Part shown: piece after piece, positions 55,427 to 64,000 of the stretch | Layout: each line of letters opens with the position of its first letter | Position numbering within the stretch: position 1 is the stretch's first letter | Source: AP-15 sp963795485 | Lineage (GTDB): Bacteria > Pseudomonadota > Alphaproteobacteria > ATCC43930 > CGMCC-115725 | NCBI GenBank assembly: GCA_963795485.1 | Contig: CAWCIL010000006.1 | Location: 620,001 to 684,000 of the forward strand | Length of the DNA stretch: 64,000 bases | Reading direction: 5' to 3' | The notes under the pieces: model-generated | The model's database searches: none | Told to the model about the DNA's origin: nothing | Seen by the model: the letters and a program-made list of their open reading frames with translations, nothing else | Translations under genes and position numbers: made by a program

Positions 55427-56541
55427 AAATAGCAGGTGCCGTCGACGCAGATGGGCTCGCCTTGTGGTGCGGCGGCGTCTTCGACGCTGCGCAGCACAGG
55501 AGACGACATATGGCCCCAACCGGGGATGAAGGCCGAGAAGCGGCCGGCCTCGCCGCCGACGACAAAGAGGTGGATGTGGTCGGGGCCGGGCACCACCGGG
55601 ATGCGCGACGACTGCTCGCGCTGGTACCAGCGCGGCAGGTTGCGATTGTAGATTTTGCCATAGCGCTCGTCGAAGGTCAGCTCGGAGAACAGGTTATAGG
55701 CGTTCATCGCCAGGTAGCTCTTGACGTCGTGCCGGCCCCAGCCGCTGCCGGCAATGGTGCGCGCATGCTCGGGACCGATGATCACCGCGCAATGGCCGCT
55801 CGACACCGCGTTGTTGTTGGCGATCGTGCTCATCGCCGAACAGATGCTGTCGAGTATGCCTTGCGCGTCGTTGGCGACGTGGTTGGTGACGCTGTGCGGC
55901 GGCTCGGCGGCGAGCACGAAGACAGTCGAGTCTTCCGGCCCAAAGCCCTTTTCGACGTGATAGGGAGCCCACGGGCTCGCCGCCTCGTTCTCGGCGACGC
56001 AATAGGTGTATTTTCCGGGGTGGCCCAAGGTGCTCTTGTCGAGATCGCCCGGCCGGCCGCCGCCGACATTCAACAGAATGAGGCGCAAGGCCCGGCCGAT
56101 CGTCGCATTGGCGCGGTTGCCCGAGCCGAAGGCGTTGCAGTCGCCGTTCATGCCGATCGTGCGGGCGATCGGGCCGTTGACGATCAGCAGGGGTGCGGCC
56201 ATGTGCGTCGTCGCCTGCACCCCGTTGAGGTTGAACGCGGTCGCGCTCAGCGCCAGCATCGCGGCGCGGACCACCGGCGCGTATTCGGGCTTGCAGCCGG
56301 CCATCACCATGTTGACCGCCAGCACTTCGCGGCTGAGGCTGCCGTGGCGGGGCGGCACCTTGCATTCGACCCGCTGCGGGTCGCCGCCCAATGCCGCGAC
56401 GAATTCGTCGACCCGTGCGCGCGTCGGCGGCACCACCGGCAGTCCGTCGGTCCAGCCCTGCTCGAAATACCATTCGACGAGGTCGGCGCCGGCCAACACT
56501 TTCGGGCTGTTCTCGTCCAGCAATGCTAAGGGTTGCGCCAT
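55423..56541 (-). CDS. Uncharacterised protein upstream of the selenoprotein gene
   Basis: A 372-residue cytosolic protein. EWYFEQGWTDGLPVVPPTRA opens it. Conserved-looking blocks are AVNMVMAGCKPEYAPVVRAA, PLLIVNGPIARTIGMNGDCN, RANATIGRALRLILLNVGG and LGHPGKYTYCVAENEAASPW. The tail EPICVDGTCYL has a C-x4-C pair. The Cys-rich, glycine-rich blocks look like an enzyme, but I do not recognise the activity. GGAGG lies 6 bases before the ATG. It heads the three-gene cluster that ends in the selenoprotein. Confidence 0.65.
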   Translation of the reverse strand: MAQPLALLDENSPKVLAGADLVEWYFEQGWTDGLPVVPPTRARVDEFVAALGGDPQRVECKVPPRHGSLSREVLAVNMVMAGCKPEYAPVVRAAMLALSATAFNLNGVQATTHMAAPLLIVNGPIARTIGMNGDCNAFGSGNRANATIGRALRLILLNVGGGRPGDLDKSTLGHPGKYTYCVAENEAASPWAPYHVEKGFGPEDSTVFVLAAEPPHSVTNHVANDAQGILDSICSAMSTIANNNAVSSGHCAVIIGPEHARTIAGSGWGRHDVKSYLAMNAYNLFSELTFDERYGKIYNRNLPRWYQREQSSRIPVVPGPDHIHLFVVGGEAGRFSAFIPGWGHMSSPVLRSVEDAAAPQGEPICVDGTCYL

Positions 56542-56679
56542 GCTCGCCTCCAGCTTCGAGCGTGAGGAAATGGCACTCGCCAGAGATCGTCATTCCGGGC
56601 CATTCGCCGGTCCGGGGTCATAGGTTTCCGGCTCGGGGCAGCGGCCAGCGCCGCAGGGCTGTCCACACATGACGCATTC

Positions 56680-58383
56680 CTACCTTGCACCCGACTGCGC
56701 CCTGGCCCAGCTGTCGCGCAGCCCGACGGTGCGGTTGAAGACCAGACGGCCCCGGCGCAAATCGGAATCTGGGCGCGAGTCGGCATCGAGGCAGAAATAG
56801 CCTTGTCGCTCGAACTGCAGGGGCTCGCCCGGAACCGCCGCGGCGAGCGCCGGCTCGACCCGGCTGTCACTCAGCACTTCGAGCGATCGCGGGTTCAGAT
56901 CGGCAAAGAAATCGGCGCCGGCGCCGGGATCGGGGCGGGTGAAGAGCGGGTTGTAGAGTCGAATTTCCGCCGGTAGCGACGGTCCCGCCGCGACCCAGTG
57001 CAGGGTCGCCCTGACCTTGCGCCCATCGGGCGCGTCGCCGCCGCGCGTCGCCGGGTCGTAGGTGCAGAGCAGTTCGACGACCTCGCCGGCGGCGTCTTTG
57101 ACGATTTCGCGGCAGGTGACGAAATAGGCATAGCGCAGCCGCACCTCGCGTCCCGGCGCCAGACGGTAAAAATTCTTCGACGGATTTTCCATGAAATCGT
57201 CACGCTCGACATAGAGCTCGCGCGCGAATGGGACCGCGCGCGCTCCGGCCGCCGGGTCTTCGGGATTGTTGACGGCGTCGAGCTCCTCGCTCGCACCTTC
57301 GGGATAATTCTCGATGACGAGCTTCAATGGGCGCAGCACTGCCATGCGCCGGGGCGCGATCTTGTTCAGCTGCTCGCGCACCGCATGGTCGAACATCGCC
57401 ACGTCGACGAGGCTGTTGGCGCGGGCGACGCCGACCCGCCGGGCAAAATCGCGGATCGCCGAGGCCGGCACCCCACGCCGCCGCAGACCGGCCAAGGTCG
57501 GCATGCGCGGGTCGTCCCAGCCATCGACCCGGCCCTGCCGGACGAGCTCGGTCAGGAAGCGCTTCGACAATACGGTGTGGTCGAGGTTGAGCCGCGCGAA
57601 TTCGTATTGCCGCGGCCGCGACGGCACCGGCAGATGGTCAAGGAGCCAGTCGTAGAGCGGCCGATGGTCCTCGAATTCGAGCGTGCACAGGGAATGGGTC
57701 ACGCCCTCGATCGCGTCCGACTGGCCGTGCGCAAAGTCATAGCTCGGATAGATGCACCATTTGCTGCCGGTGCGCGGGTGGGCCGTGTGCAGGATGCGGT
57801 AGAGCACCGGGTCGCGCAGATTGATGTTGCCCGACGCCATGTCGATCTTGGCGCGCAGCACCCGCGCCCCGTTCGGGAATTCGCCCGCGCGCATGCGGCG
57901 GAACAAGTCGAGGTTCTCGGCGACCGGCCGATCCCGGTAGGGGCTGTTGCGGCCGGGCTCGGTCAGGGTACCGCGCATCGCCCGCATCTCCTCGGCTGGA
58001 AGATCGTCGACATAGGCTTTGCCTAGCCGAATCAGGTGCTCGGCCCAGTCGTAGAGCTGATCGAAATAATCGGACGCATGGTAGAGGTGATCGCCCCAGT
58101 CGAAGCCCAGCCAGCGCACGTCGCGCTCGATCGCGTCGATGTATTCCTGTTCTTCCCGGGTCGGGTTGGTGTCGTCGAAGCGCAGATGGCAACGCCCGCC
58201 ATATTCCTGCGCCACCCCGAAATTGAGGCAGATCGCCTTGGCGTGGCCGATATGCAGATAGCCGTTGGGCTCGGGCGGAAACCGCGTCACCACCTCCCTC
58301 GTGCGCCCGGCGGCCAGGTCGGCCTCGATGATGTCGCGGATAAAGTCGCGCCCCGCCGCCGCTCTCGCCGTCTCGCCCGCCAT
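56680..58383 (-). CDS. glnS: Glutaminyl-tRNA synthetase
   Basis: Class I synthetase charging tRNA-Gln directly. The HIGH motif is in RFPPEPNGYLHIGHAKAICL and the KMSKS-type motif is VLSKRF in LNLDHTVLSKRFLTELV. RFDDTNPTREEQEY and GWDDPRMPTLAGLRRRG distinguish it as GlnRS/GluRS-like. The C-terminal beta-barrel anticodon domain (from about residue 345) is the GlnRS type. 567 residues. Its presence suggests this lineage does not rely only on GatCAB for Gln-tRNA. Confidence 0.95.
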   Translation of the reverse strand: MAGETARAAAGRDFIRDIIEADLAAGRTREVVTRFPPEPNGYLHIGHAKAICLNFGVAQEYGGRCHLRFDDTNPTREEQEYIDAIERDVRWLGFDWGDHLYHASDYFDQLYDWAEHLIRLGKAYVDDLPAEEMRAMRGTLTEPGRNSPYRDRPVAENLDLFRRMRAGEFPNGARVLRAKIDMASGNINLRDPVLYRILHTAHPRTGSKWCIYPSYDFAHGQSDAIEGVTHSLCTLEFEDHRPLYDWLLDHLPVPSRPRQYEFARLNLDHTVLSKRFLTELVRQGRVDGWDDPRMPTLAGLRRRGVPASAIRDFARRVGVARANSLVDVAMFDHAVREQLNKIAPRRMAVLRPLKLVIENYPEGASEELDAVNNPEDPAAGARAVPFARELYVERDDFMENPSKNFYRLAPGREVRLRYAYFVTCREIVKDAAGEVVELLCTYDPATRGGDAPDGRKVRATLHWVAAGPSLPAEIRLYNPLFTRPDPGAGADFFADLNPRSLEVLSDSRVEPALAAAVPGEPLQFERQGYFCLDADSRPDSDLRRGRLVFNRTVGLRDSWARAQSGAR

Positions 58384-58408
58384 CGCCTTCCCCGTTCGGA
58401 TCGCCGGT

Positions 58409-61400
58409 CTAATGTGGCCAATCCGCCGCTCGCCGCCAAGCCCGAGGTGCGGAACGCGGCTCGAGCATCGTCAGTCCGGCAAAAGCGACCAGATAGAACA
58501 GGGTCGCCAGCCGCGGCACCTCCAAGAGGTTGTCGAACAGACCGGAGCACAGGAACGCCCCTATCGACCCGGCGACGCAAGCCGCCATGCGCTCGCCCCG
58601 GCCGATCGCCCGCACGGCCCCGAGCAGCGCCGCCCCGGCGAGCACGATCAACGAGACCAGACCCAATGCCCCGCCCTCGAACAAGCTCATCAGATATTGG
58701 TTCTTGATCCGCCAGACGAGGTGGTCGTCGTCGGTGAAATACCAGTGCTCGGTCCCACGGGAGAAATCCCCATTGGCAACAACGTCATGGTCCTGGGGAT
58801 CGAACAGGCGGATCTGACCGACCTCGACGGGGGTGCTGGGCGCGGGATCGGACAGGCTCAATTCGATCGGACGCCTGAGCCAGCCGAAGAGGCGGCGCCG
58901 GTCGAGACCGGCGGTCGAGATCGCCGCCCCGAAATTCTCCCATTTGCCCGAGTCGCGGGGGCGGAACAGGGCGCCGCGGCAATTCTCCGAGTAGAGCAAA
59001 AGCTTTTCGCACAGCAATACCGACAGCGATCCTTTGCCGTCGCGCGAGCGCAGGGCAAGAAACAGCCGATATCGGCGGTCGGGTTCGACCGAGACCTTCT
59101 GTCCGAAATAGGTCGGCGAGCCGGCGTTCAGCGACAGAAAACCATAGCCCCCATCATGCCTGACAAGGAAATTGGTCGGGGAGCGATTCACCGGCCTGCG
59201 TGCCAGGACGGTGCGCGGATAGGTCCCGAGCCCGGTGCCGAACAGAGCTGCGACGATGCCGTCGCCGCGCAGCGCCAAACCGCCGTTCCAATTGTTCTCG
59301 CGAGCGCCGAGATCGGGCGACACCTTCTCCAGCCGCTCGGCCATGAACGGCGTGCCGAACCCGGCTGCGACAATGCCGCCGACCATCAGCAGCACCATCC
59401 CCGCCAACAGCCGCGCCGCACCCGTGCCGGGTTCGCGGCGCGCGCTCCACATCCAGGCGAGGCAAGCGGTCACGATTGAAATCATCGCGCTGGCGTAGGC
59501 GGCGCGGGCAAAGCTGACGACCAGCGCGTAGCCGGCGGCCATGATCAGAGCGGTCATCGCGAGCAGCGACCAGGGGCGCGGCCGCAGCAGAAAAACCAGC
59601 AGAAACGGCAAAGCCATCGCGATGTAGGCGCCGATATATCCGCCGCCGAGATGCATGCCTGAGAAGGTCGCGACGATGCGGTACTCGCTGGTGAAATCGA
59701 ACAGACCGGGAAAGAGGGCGCGTTCTACCAGAGTGGCCGCGGCGACCACGGTGAGCCCCGCCGCCATCCCCCTGCCGAGCCAGGCCATCGCGTCGGCCCC
59801 CACGCGCAGCCGCTCGCGCAGAAACGGCAGCAAGGCCAGTGCCGTCAGCAGCCCCTTGGCCAGCAGCAGAGCGTTGTCCGGGCGCAAATAAGGATTGTCC
59901 GATCCGCCCGCCGGCGCCGGCACGGCCAGCCCGATGGCGATGCTCGAAAGGCAGCTGACGACGGTCAGCGCCAGCACCACGGCGGGAACCCCGCGGACCC
60001 CGAAATCGGCCGATCGCGGCGGCGCGCGCAACGTCAGGATGCCGATCGTGACGAGGGCGAACAGGTCGGGTTCGCCGATATATGACCAGCCGGTCCACGG
60101 CGTCAGGTCGAGCGCCGGCAACACCGCCGGCAGCACCACGAGCCAAGCCGACGGCCAACGCCACAACGCGGCGCCGTAGAGCGTGAGCCCGATGCCCAGA
60201 AACCACGGGGCCAGCGGATAATTCCCGGTCAATAAACCGGCGGCCGTAAGGCAAAGCGCGGCGAGGGCGAGGCGGGCGAGAGTCGTTGCCGGGCCGCTTT
60301 GACGATCGTCCCGAAAAGCCGCGGGATCGGGCCGCTCAGCCGACGCGCCGCGCCCGATCCCGCCGGCCGCGAGGGCAGGGGCGGAAGGGGTGCGGGCGAA
60401 AGGGGTGGGGGCGGTAGCGACGCGGGCGGGCGGGACGATCCTCGTTACGGCGGATGGCGTGCCCTGCAGCGCCTGCCAGAAAATCGGGGTCCAGCGGGCG
60501 GCGAGCCCGGCGGCGACGGCGGCAATGATCGCGTTGCTGAAATCGGGCTGCAGGCCCGGCTTGAACCAGCGGCCGATTTCGATCGCCAGCGAAAACAGCG
60601 CCGCACCGAGCGCGGCGGCCCCCACCGGACCGCGTCCGCCGCCGCGCCGCAGCGCGACCATCACCCCGATCGGGGCAAAGATCAGGACCTCGGCGGCAAT
60701 GCTCTGCGCCGCTTGAGCCTTGGCGACCATATAGTGGTGATAGAACGGAAAGAGACCGAGTTCGTCGAACGCCGCACGCGCCTGAGCTATACCGCGCCAC
60801 TGCCGGGACAAGAGGCCGTTGGCGAAAACGACAGCCAGCGCATAGGGCAAAATCATCCAAGGGACGAGCCGAGCGAAAAACGCGTGCCATCGAGCCGCGT
60901 CGCCGCCGGCCAGCTGTTTTGCCAACATGCCGCCGATCACGATCCCCGCGGTGTGATAGCCGATCTCTGCCAGCGACGGCGTGGCGTCCAGCAGCAAGAG
61001 GCTGATCGCCGCCACCCCCGACATGATCAAAAGACCGGCGAACGCGATCCTCGGCAACGACCGCGAGCGGCTCGCCAAACCGAGCAGCGCGCCAACGGGG
61101 ATCGTCGCCGCGGTGGCGGCCAGCACCAGGATCAGGCGCAGGCCCGACGGTCTTCCCGCCCCCGGCCAGGACAGCAGCAGATCGGGCAAAACGGCGACGC
61201 GTTGACGCAGGTCTGCGGCGCTGAGGACAAAATCGAACGGAAACAGGAAAAATAAGAAAAGCGCCGATGTGTAGAGCCCGCAGCCGACGATCAGCGCGCG
61301 TCAACCGCCGCTGGCCAAGTCCCGCCGCAACGCATCCAAATGGTCATGCGACAGCAAAAACAGCACGATCCCCAAGAGCGACCCGAATGCTTGCGCTAGG

Positions 61401-61822
61401 ATGTAATTGAGGGAAACGGTACGCGGCGGGAAGAACAGCTGTGCGTATTTGACCGCGATGACGAAAGCGACGCAGCCGATCAGCGCCGCGCCGGCTGCCG
61501 CACCGCGCCGGATTGGTCCGCGTCGCCGCCAGAGCGCGCCCGTCGCCAGAAAGCCGAGCGGGACCGCCATCAGCAGGTTGGCCACCCAATCGGGGCGCTG
61601 ATCGGAGCCGCCCGCCAAGTAGGGCGCCGCGAGCAGCATGCGCCAGGCGGTCGCGGGGTCGCGCGGGACAAAATTCATCCCGATCGGACCCAGAACGATG
61701 CTGACGTAAACGACGGCCAGGGCGTAGAGACAGGCCCACCGCGCAAAGCAGGCGCTGCGGCGAACCCACGGCGCCGAGGGCCGCGTCAGGGAATGGTCCG
61801 TCATTTGCCCTGACTCTGTCAT
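58409..61822 (-). CDS. VanZ-like/O-antigen ligase fusion membrane protein, interrupted by in-frame UGA
   Basis: One continuous frame of 1137 codons is broken only by TGA at 61303-61301 (codon 174). Before it lies a VanZ-like start (VSIVLGPIGMNFVPRDP), and after it FLFFLFPFDFVLSAADLRQR continues the VanZ domain. O-antigen-ligase helices follow (GLFDFTSEYRIVATFSGMHL and GTGLGTYPRTVLARRP). A periplasmic insert looks carbohydrate-binding (VANGDFSRGTEHWYFTDDDH). The second part has no good start of its own. CGA to TGA is the simplest cause. It lies 25 bases from glnS. Confidence 0.75.
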
Positions 61823-62293
61823 TCCTGGGCCGCCGATGAGGGTCGCGGCGGGTGCTCGGGCTGCCGGATCGTCAGCGCGCCGCCCGCACTGGGAGGGAAG
61901 CGGGAGGAGGTTAAACTTTCTTTATCCGCCGGTTGGATTCTGCCGCTCTGCCGACGGCTTCAAAGGCGGTGAGCGTGGCGAGGATTCTCCCGCCGGGATC
62001 GGAGAGAGTGTGCCGCCGCCGGCAACCGCTCCGGCAACTCGCCGGCCGACGAGCTTGCGCCCCAGAACCGTCACTCCGAGAACGAGCCCGCAACCTCACT
62101 TCGCCGCCAAATCGCGGCGCCGGTCGAGTGGAGCCGCTAAGGGTGCGAACCTGAAACTTGGCAGCGGCGAACCCTCACCCCTTCGCCGCGCTCAGGACCC
62201 TCTCCCGCGCCGCGGGAGAGGGAGGACCCAGCCCGTTAGGGTGGGTGGGTGAGTGAGGGTACACGTTGGCGCCACCCAGTTTGATCTTTACCG
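61823..62293. other. 471-base gene-free gap with repeat
   Basis: Open frames here are low-complexity and match no protein. The part 62170-62260 is a palindromic intergenic repeat. The left part probably carries the promoter of the VanZ/ligase gene. Confidence 0.5.
62170..62260. repeat. CCCTCACCC...GGGTGAGGG type intergenic repeat
   Basis: ACCCTCACCCC (62171 onward) faces GGGTGAGTGAGGGT (about 62247-62260). An inner CCCTCTCCCGCG faces CGCGGGAGAGGG. Text of this form is a frequent intergenic repeat in proteobacteria. Confidence 0.7.
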
Positions 62294-63055
62294 TTAGGTG
62301 CGCGGCGCCCCGATGGTCTTGTGGAAAAAGGCGAAGACCTTGTGCCAGCCGTCGACCGCCTGTTCGGGCCGGTAATTCGGCCGGTAATGGGCGAAGAACG
62401 CATGCCCGGCGCCGTCATAGCGGTGGAACTCGTAATTTTTGCCGTGCTTTTTCAGCTCGGCCTCGGTGCGGTTGACCTGGTCGGCCGTGGGGTTCGGGTC
62501 TTCGTTGCCGAACAGGCCGAGGAGCGGCGTGCTGATGCCGCTGGTGAACTCGATCGGCGCCGTCGGCTGCGCCTTGGTCAGGCGCGACTTGTCGTCGACG
62601 ATGACATTGCCGCCCCAGCAATCGACCGCACCCTGGATCAGATGCGACAGCTTGGCCGCGACCAGATAGGTCTGCCGGCCGCCCGAGCAGAAGCCGATCA
62701 CCCCGACCTTGCCGCTGGCGTGCGGCTGCGAGCGCAGAAAGTCGATGGCGCCGGTCACGTCGCCGAGCATCTGCTCGTCGGGGACGCCGCCGCCCTCGCG
62801 CACCTTGTTGACGACCGCCTCCTGGGCGCCGTCGCCGACCCGGAAATAGAGGCTCGGCGCCACCGCGGCATAGCCGTGATGGGCAAATTTGCGGGCGACC
62901 TCGCAGGTCCATTCGTCCCAGCCCGGCATGTGATGGATCACGACGACGCCGGGATGCGGCCCGGCATTATCGGGATGCGCGTAATACGCCTCGCCGCGGT
63001 CGCCGCCGTGGCCCTGATAGTGCGCCATCCCAGCTTGGATATTGCGGAACGCCAT
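62294..63055 (-). CDS. Dienelactone hydrolase family protein
   Basis: Alpha/beta hydrolase with Cys nucleophile in VGVIGFCSGGRQTYL, Asp near LFGNEDPNPTADQ and His in YDGAGHAFFAHYRP. ATG 63055 has GGAGGGAGG just upstream (253 residues). PGVVVIHHMPGWDEWTCEVA is the typical N-terminal strand-loop. The family opens dienelactones in aromatic breakdown, but many members have other esters as substrates; the substrate here is unknown. Confidence 0.9.
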   Translation of the reverse strand: MAFRNIQAGMAHYQGHGGDRGEAYYAHPDNAGPHPGVVVIHHMPGWDEWTCEVARKFAHHGYAAVAPSLYFRVGDGAQEAVVNKVREGGGVPDEQMLGDVTGAIDFLRSQPHASGKVGVIGFCSGGRQTYLVAAKLSHLIQGAVDCWGGNVIVDDKSRLTKAQPTAPIEFTSGISTPLLGLFGNEDPNPTADQVNRTEAELKKHGKNYEFHRYDGAGHAFFAHYRPNYRPEQAVDGWHKVFAFFHKTIGAPRT

Positions 63056-63289
63056 GTTGGTCCTCCCTCCAGATACCGGCGGCTCTCTTCGCACCAGGAC
63101 GCACGAAACGCAAGGCGCATCCGATGCCAGCGCTCCGGCGCCTTGACATTTCCGCCTCGGTCCCGACGCTGCAGTGAGCCGCCACTCGGACGGGTCTTTA
63201 GTTGATTTCCACTATGGGTTAGGAGCAGTCCCCTGCATTTTATCGCGCATCGGCGGCGGCCGTAACGCAACTCGAGGTCACCGCTTACC

Positions 63290-63829
63290 ATGATGCTCGC
63301 TACCGACCGTGTGATCCTAAGGCCATGGCGCGACGCCGACATGGACGAGTTCGTGGCGGTGCACGCGGACCCCCGAGGTGATGGTCGATGCGCCGGCGCT
63401 CACACGGCCCAGAGCGAAGCCAAATTCCGTCGCTACAGCGAGACCTTCGAACGTGTTGGATTTTGCCGCTGGGCGTTACGACGCCGGGACGACACGTTTC
63501 TTGGCTATGTCGGCATCATGCCTATTCCTCAAGCGCACCCTGCTGAGCCCGGCGTGGAAATCGGCTGGCGGCTGGTGCGGCCGGCATGGGGACAAGGCTA
63601 CGCAACGGAAGGTGCGAAAGCGGTGATGAGGGACGGCTTTGACCGCATGAGCTTCTCTGAAGTGGTGAGCTACGCTTCGCCGGAGAACTTGCGTTCACAC
63701 TCGGTGATGCGACGGATTGGCCTTGAACGGGATGTTGGTCGCGACTTCGTTGCAACGACATCGGAAGGGATCTGGATTGGTTGGGTCTGGGTAGCAAGTG
63801 CACATACATGGGATCGGCCCATCGCCTAG
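63290..63829 (+). CDS. GNAT family N-acetyltransferase (RimJ/RimL-like)
   Basis: Acetyl-CoA-dependent acetyltransferase, 179 residues. The start MLATDRVILRPWRDADMDEF, EIGWRLVRPAWGQGYATEGA (acetyl-CoA loop) and SYASPENLRSHSVMRRIGLE are typical. Within VHADPRGDGRCAGAHTAQSE the frame appears shifted and then restored: without one C of the run near 63370 it reads HADPEVMVDAPAL. Two compensating indels are likely. Substrate unknown. Confidence 0.87.
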   Translation: MMLATDRVILRPWRDADMDEFVAVHADPRGDGRCAGAHTAQSEAKFRRYSETFERVGFCRWALRRRDDTFLGYVGIMPIPQAHPAEPGVEIGWRLVRPAWGQGYATEGAKAVMRDGFDRMSFSEVVSYASPENLRSHSVMRRIGLERDVGRDFVATTSEGIWIGWVWVASAHTWDRPIA

Positions 63830-63881
63830 CATGCCGATCGAGAAATTTGTTGGATTTTAAGCTAAGTCCCCTGTACCCCCA

Positions 63882-63935
63882 CACCGGCGCAGGCCGGTGC
63901 CCATGGCCGGGATGGGTCCCGGCCTTCGCCGGGAC
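63882..63935. repeat. Paired palindromes near the window end
   Basis: CACCGGC-GCAG-GCCGGTG (63882-63899) and GTCCCGGC-CTTC-GCCGGGAC (63916-63935) are two adjacent hairpins separated by a CCATGGCC-type core. This form recurs between genes in alphaproteobacteria. No gene is seen in 63830-64000. Confidence 0.75.
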
Positions 63936-64000
63936 GGCGAGGAGGGTCGGGCTGCCTGGACCTAACGAATTTTTCGATCAGGGCGCACTAAGAGGGACCG

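Noticed and set aside
61301..61303. The UGA in the VanZ/ligase gene as a second selenocysteine codon
   Set aside because: Context G-G-UGA-R-A-L is not a redox motif, no SECIS-like hairpin is seen, and CGA-to-TGA explains it.
61836..62252. 138-codon frame in the gap before the dienelactone hydrolase
   Set aside because: Low-complexity and overlaps a known type of intergenic repeat.
1..64000. CRISPR arrays, tRNA, rRNA genes and complete insertion sequences
   Set aside because: No regularly spaced direct repeats with unique spacers, no cloverleaf or rRNA text and no transposase were found by eye.

Overview
The window is high-GC DNA from an alphaproteobacterium, most likely Rhodospirillales-like. 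The evidence is the conserved housekeeping strings rpsA-ihfB-lapA, yicC-gmk, lptF-lptG-lptD-surA-pdxA-rsmA and pepA-holC-ndk, together with CarD, a 7Fe ferredoxin and a Coq7 hydroxylase. The taxon is inferred from gene content only. Many genes read as intact proteins only if one base is added or removed. This happens even in rsmA and carD, so much of it probably reflects uncorrected assembly indels and not true decay. Those genes are annotated as single corrected CDSs, with the break position given.

Layout. 1-4 kb: end of rpsA, ihfB, lapA, a Rieske protein, yicC-gmk. 4-14 kb (minus): a secreted phosphodiesterase, then the LPS-export/outer-membrane biogenesis operon lptF-lptG-lptD-surA-pdxA-rsmA. 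14-21 kb: a plus-strand run (pepA, holC, ndk, O-antigen ligase, F420-type oxidoreductase, FkbM methyltransferase) and a glycosyltransferase facing it. 21-32 kb: TerB, fdxA, carD, a phosphatase-like protein without catalytic residues, an SDR, an orphan UgpC-type ATPase, a ClC channel with CBS domains, a DevCA-type exporter whose ATPase carries a cyclic-nucleotide-binding domain, and a secreted propeller. 33-38 kb: an RND pump remnant, a Cys-rich secreted protein, and sugar-acid catabolism genes (CtBP-type dehydrogenase, SMP-30 lactonase, HpaI aldolase). 38-46 kb: a HicA fragment, a 1178-residue iron-sulfur flavoprotein, an OFA-type MFS carrier with its 43-residue partner, and an M20 amidohydrolase. 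46-52 kb: lytic transglycosylase, transglutaminase, coq7-dsbB, Uma2 nuclease, ABC exporter. 52-64 kb: an alpha/beta hydrolase, a three-gene minus-strand cluster ending in a selenoprotein, glnS, a VanZ/O-antigen-ligase fusion, a dienelactone hydrolase and a GNAT acetyltransferase.

The most interesting locus is 53.7-56.5 kb. There, an in-frame UGA within a U-G-S-C motif is followed at once by a bacterial SECIS-like hairpin and by 82 further well-formed codons. This marks a UGSC-family selenoprotein, encoded downstream of a large uncharacterised protein and a secreted protein. Several dispersed palindromic repeats lie between genes. No tRNA, rRNA, CRISPR array or complete insertion sequence was seen.
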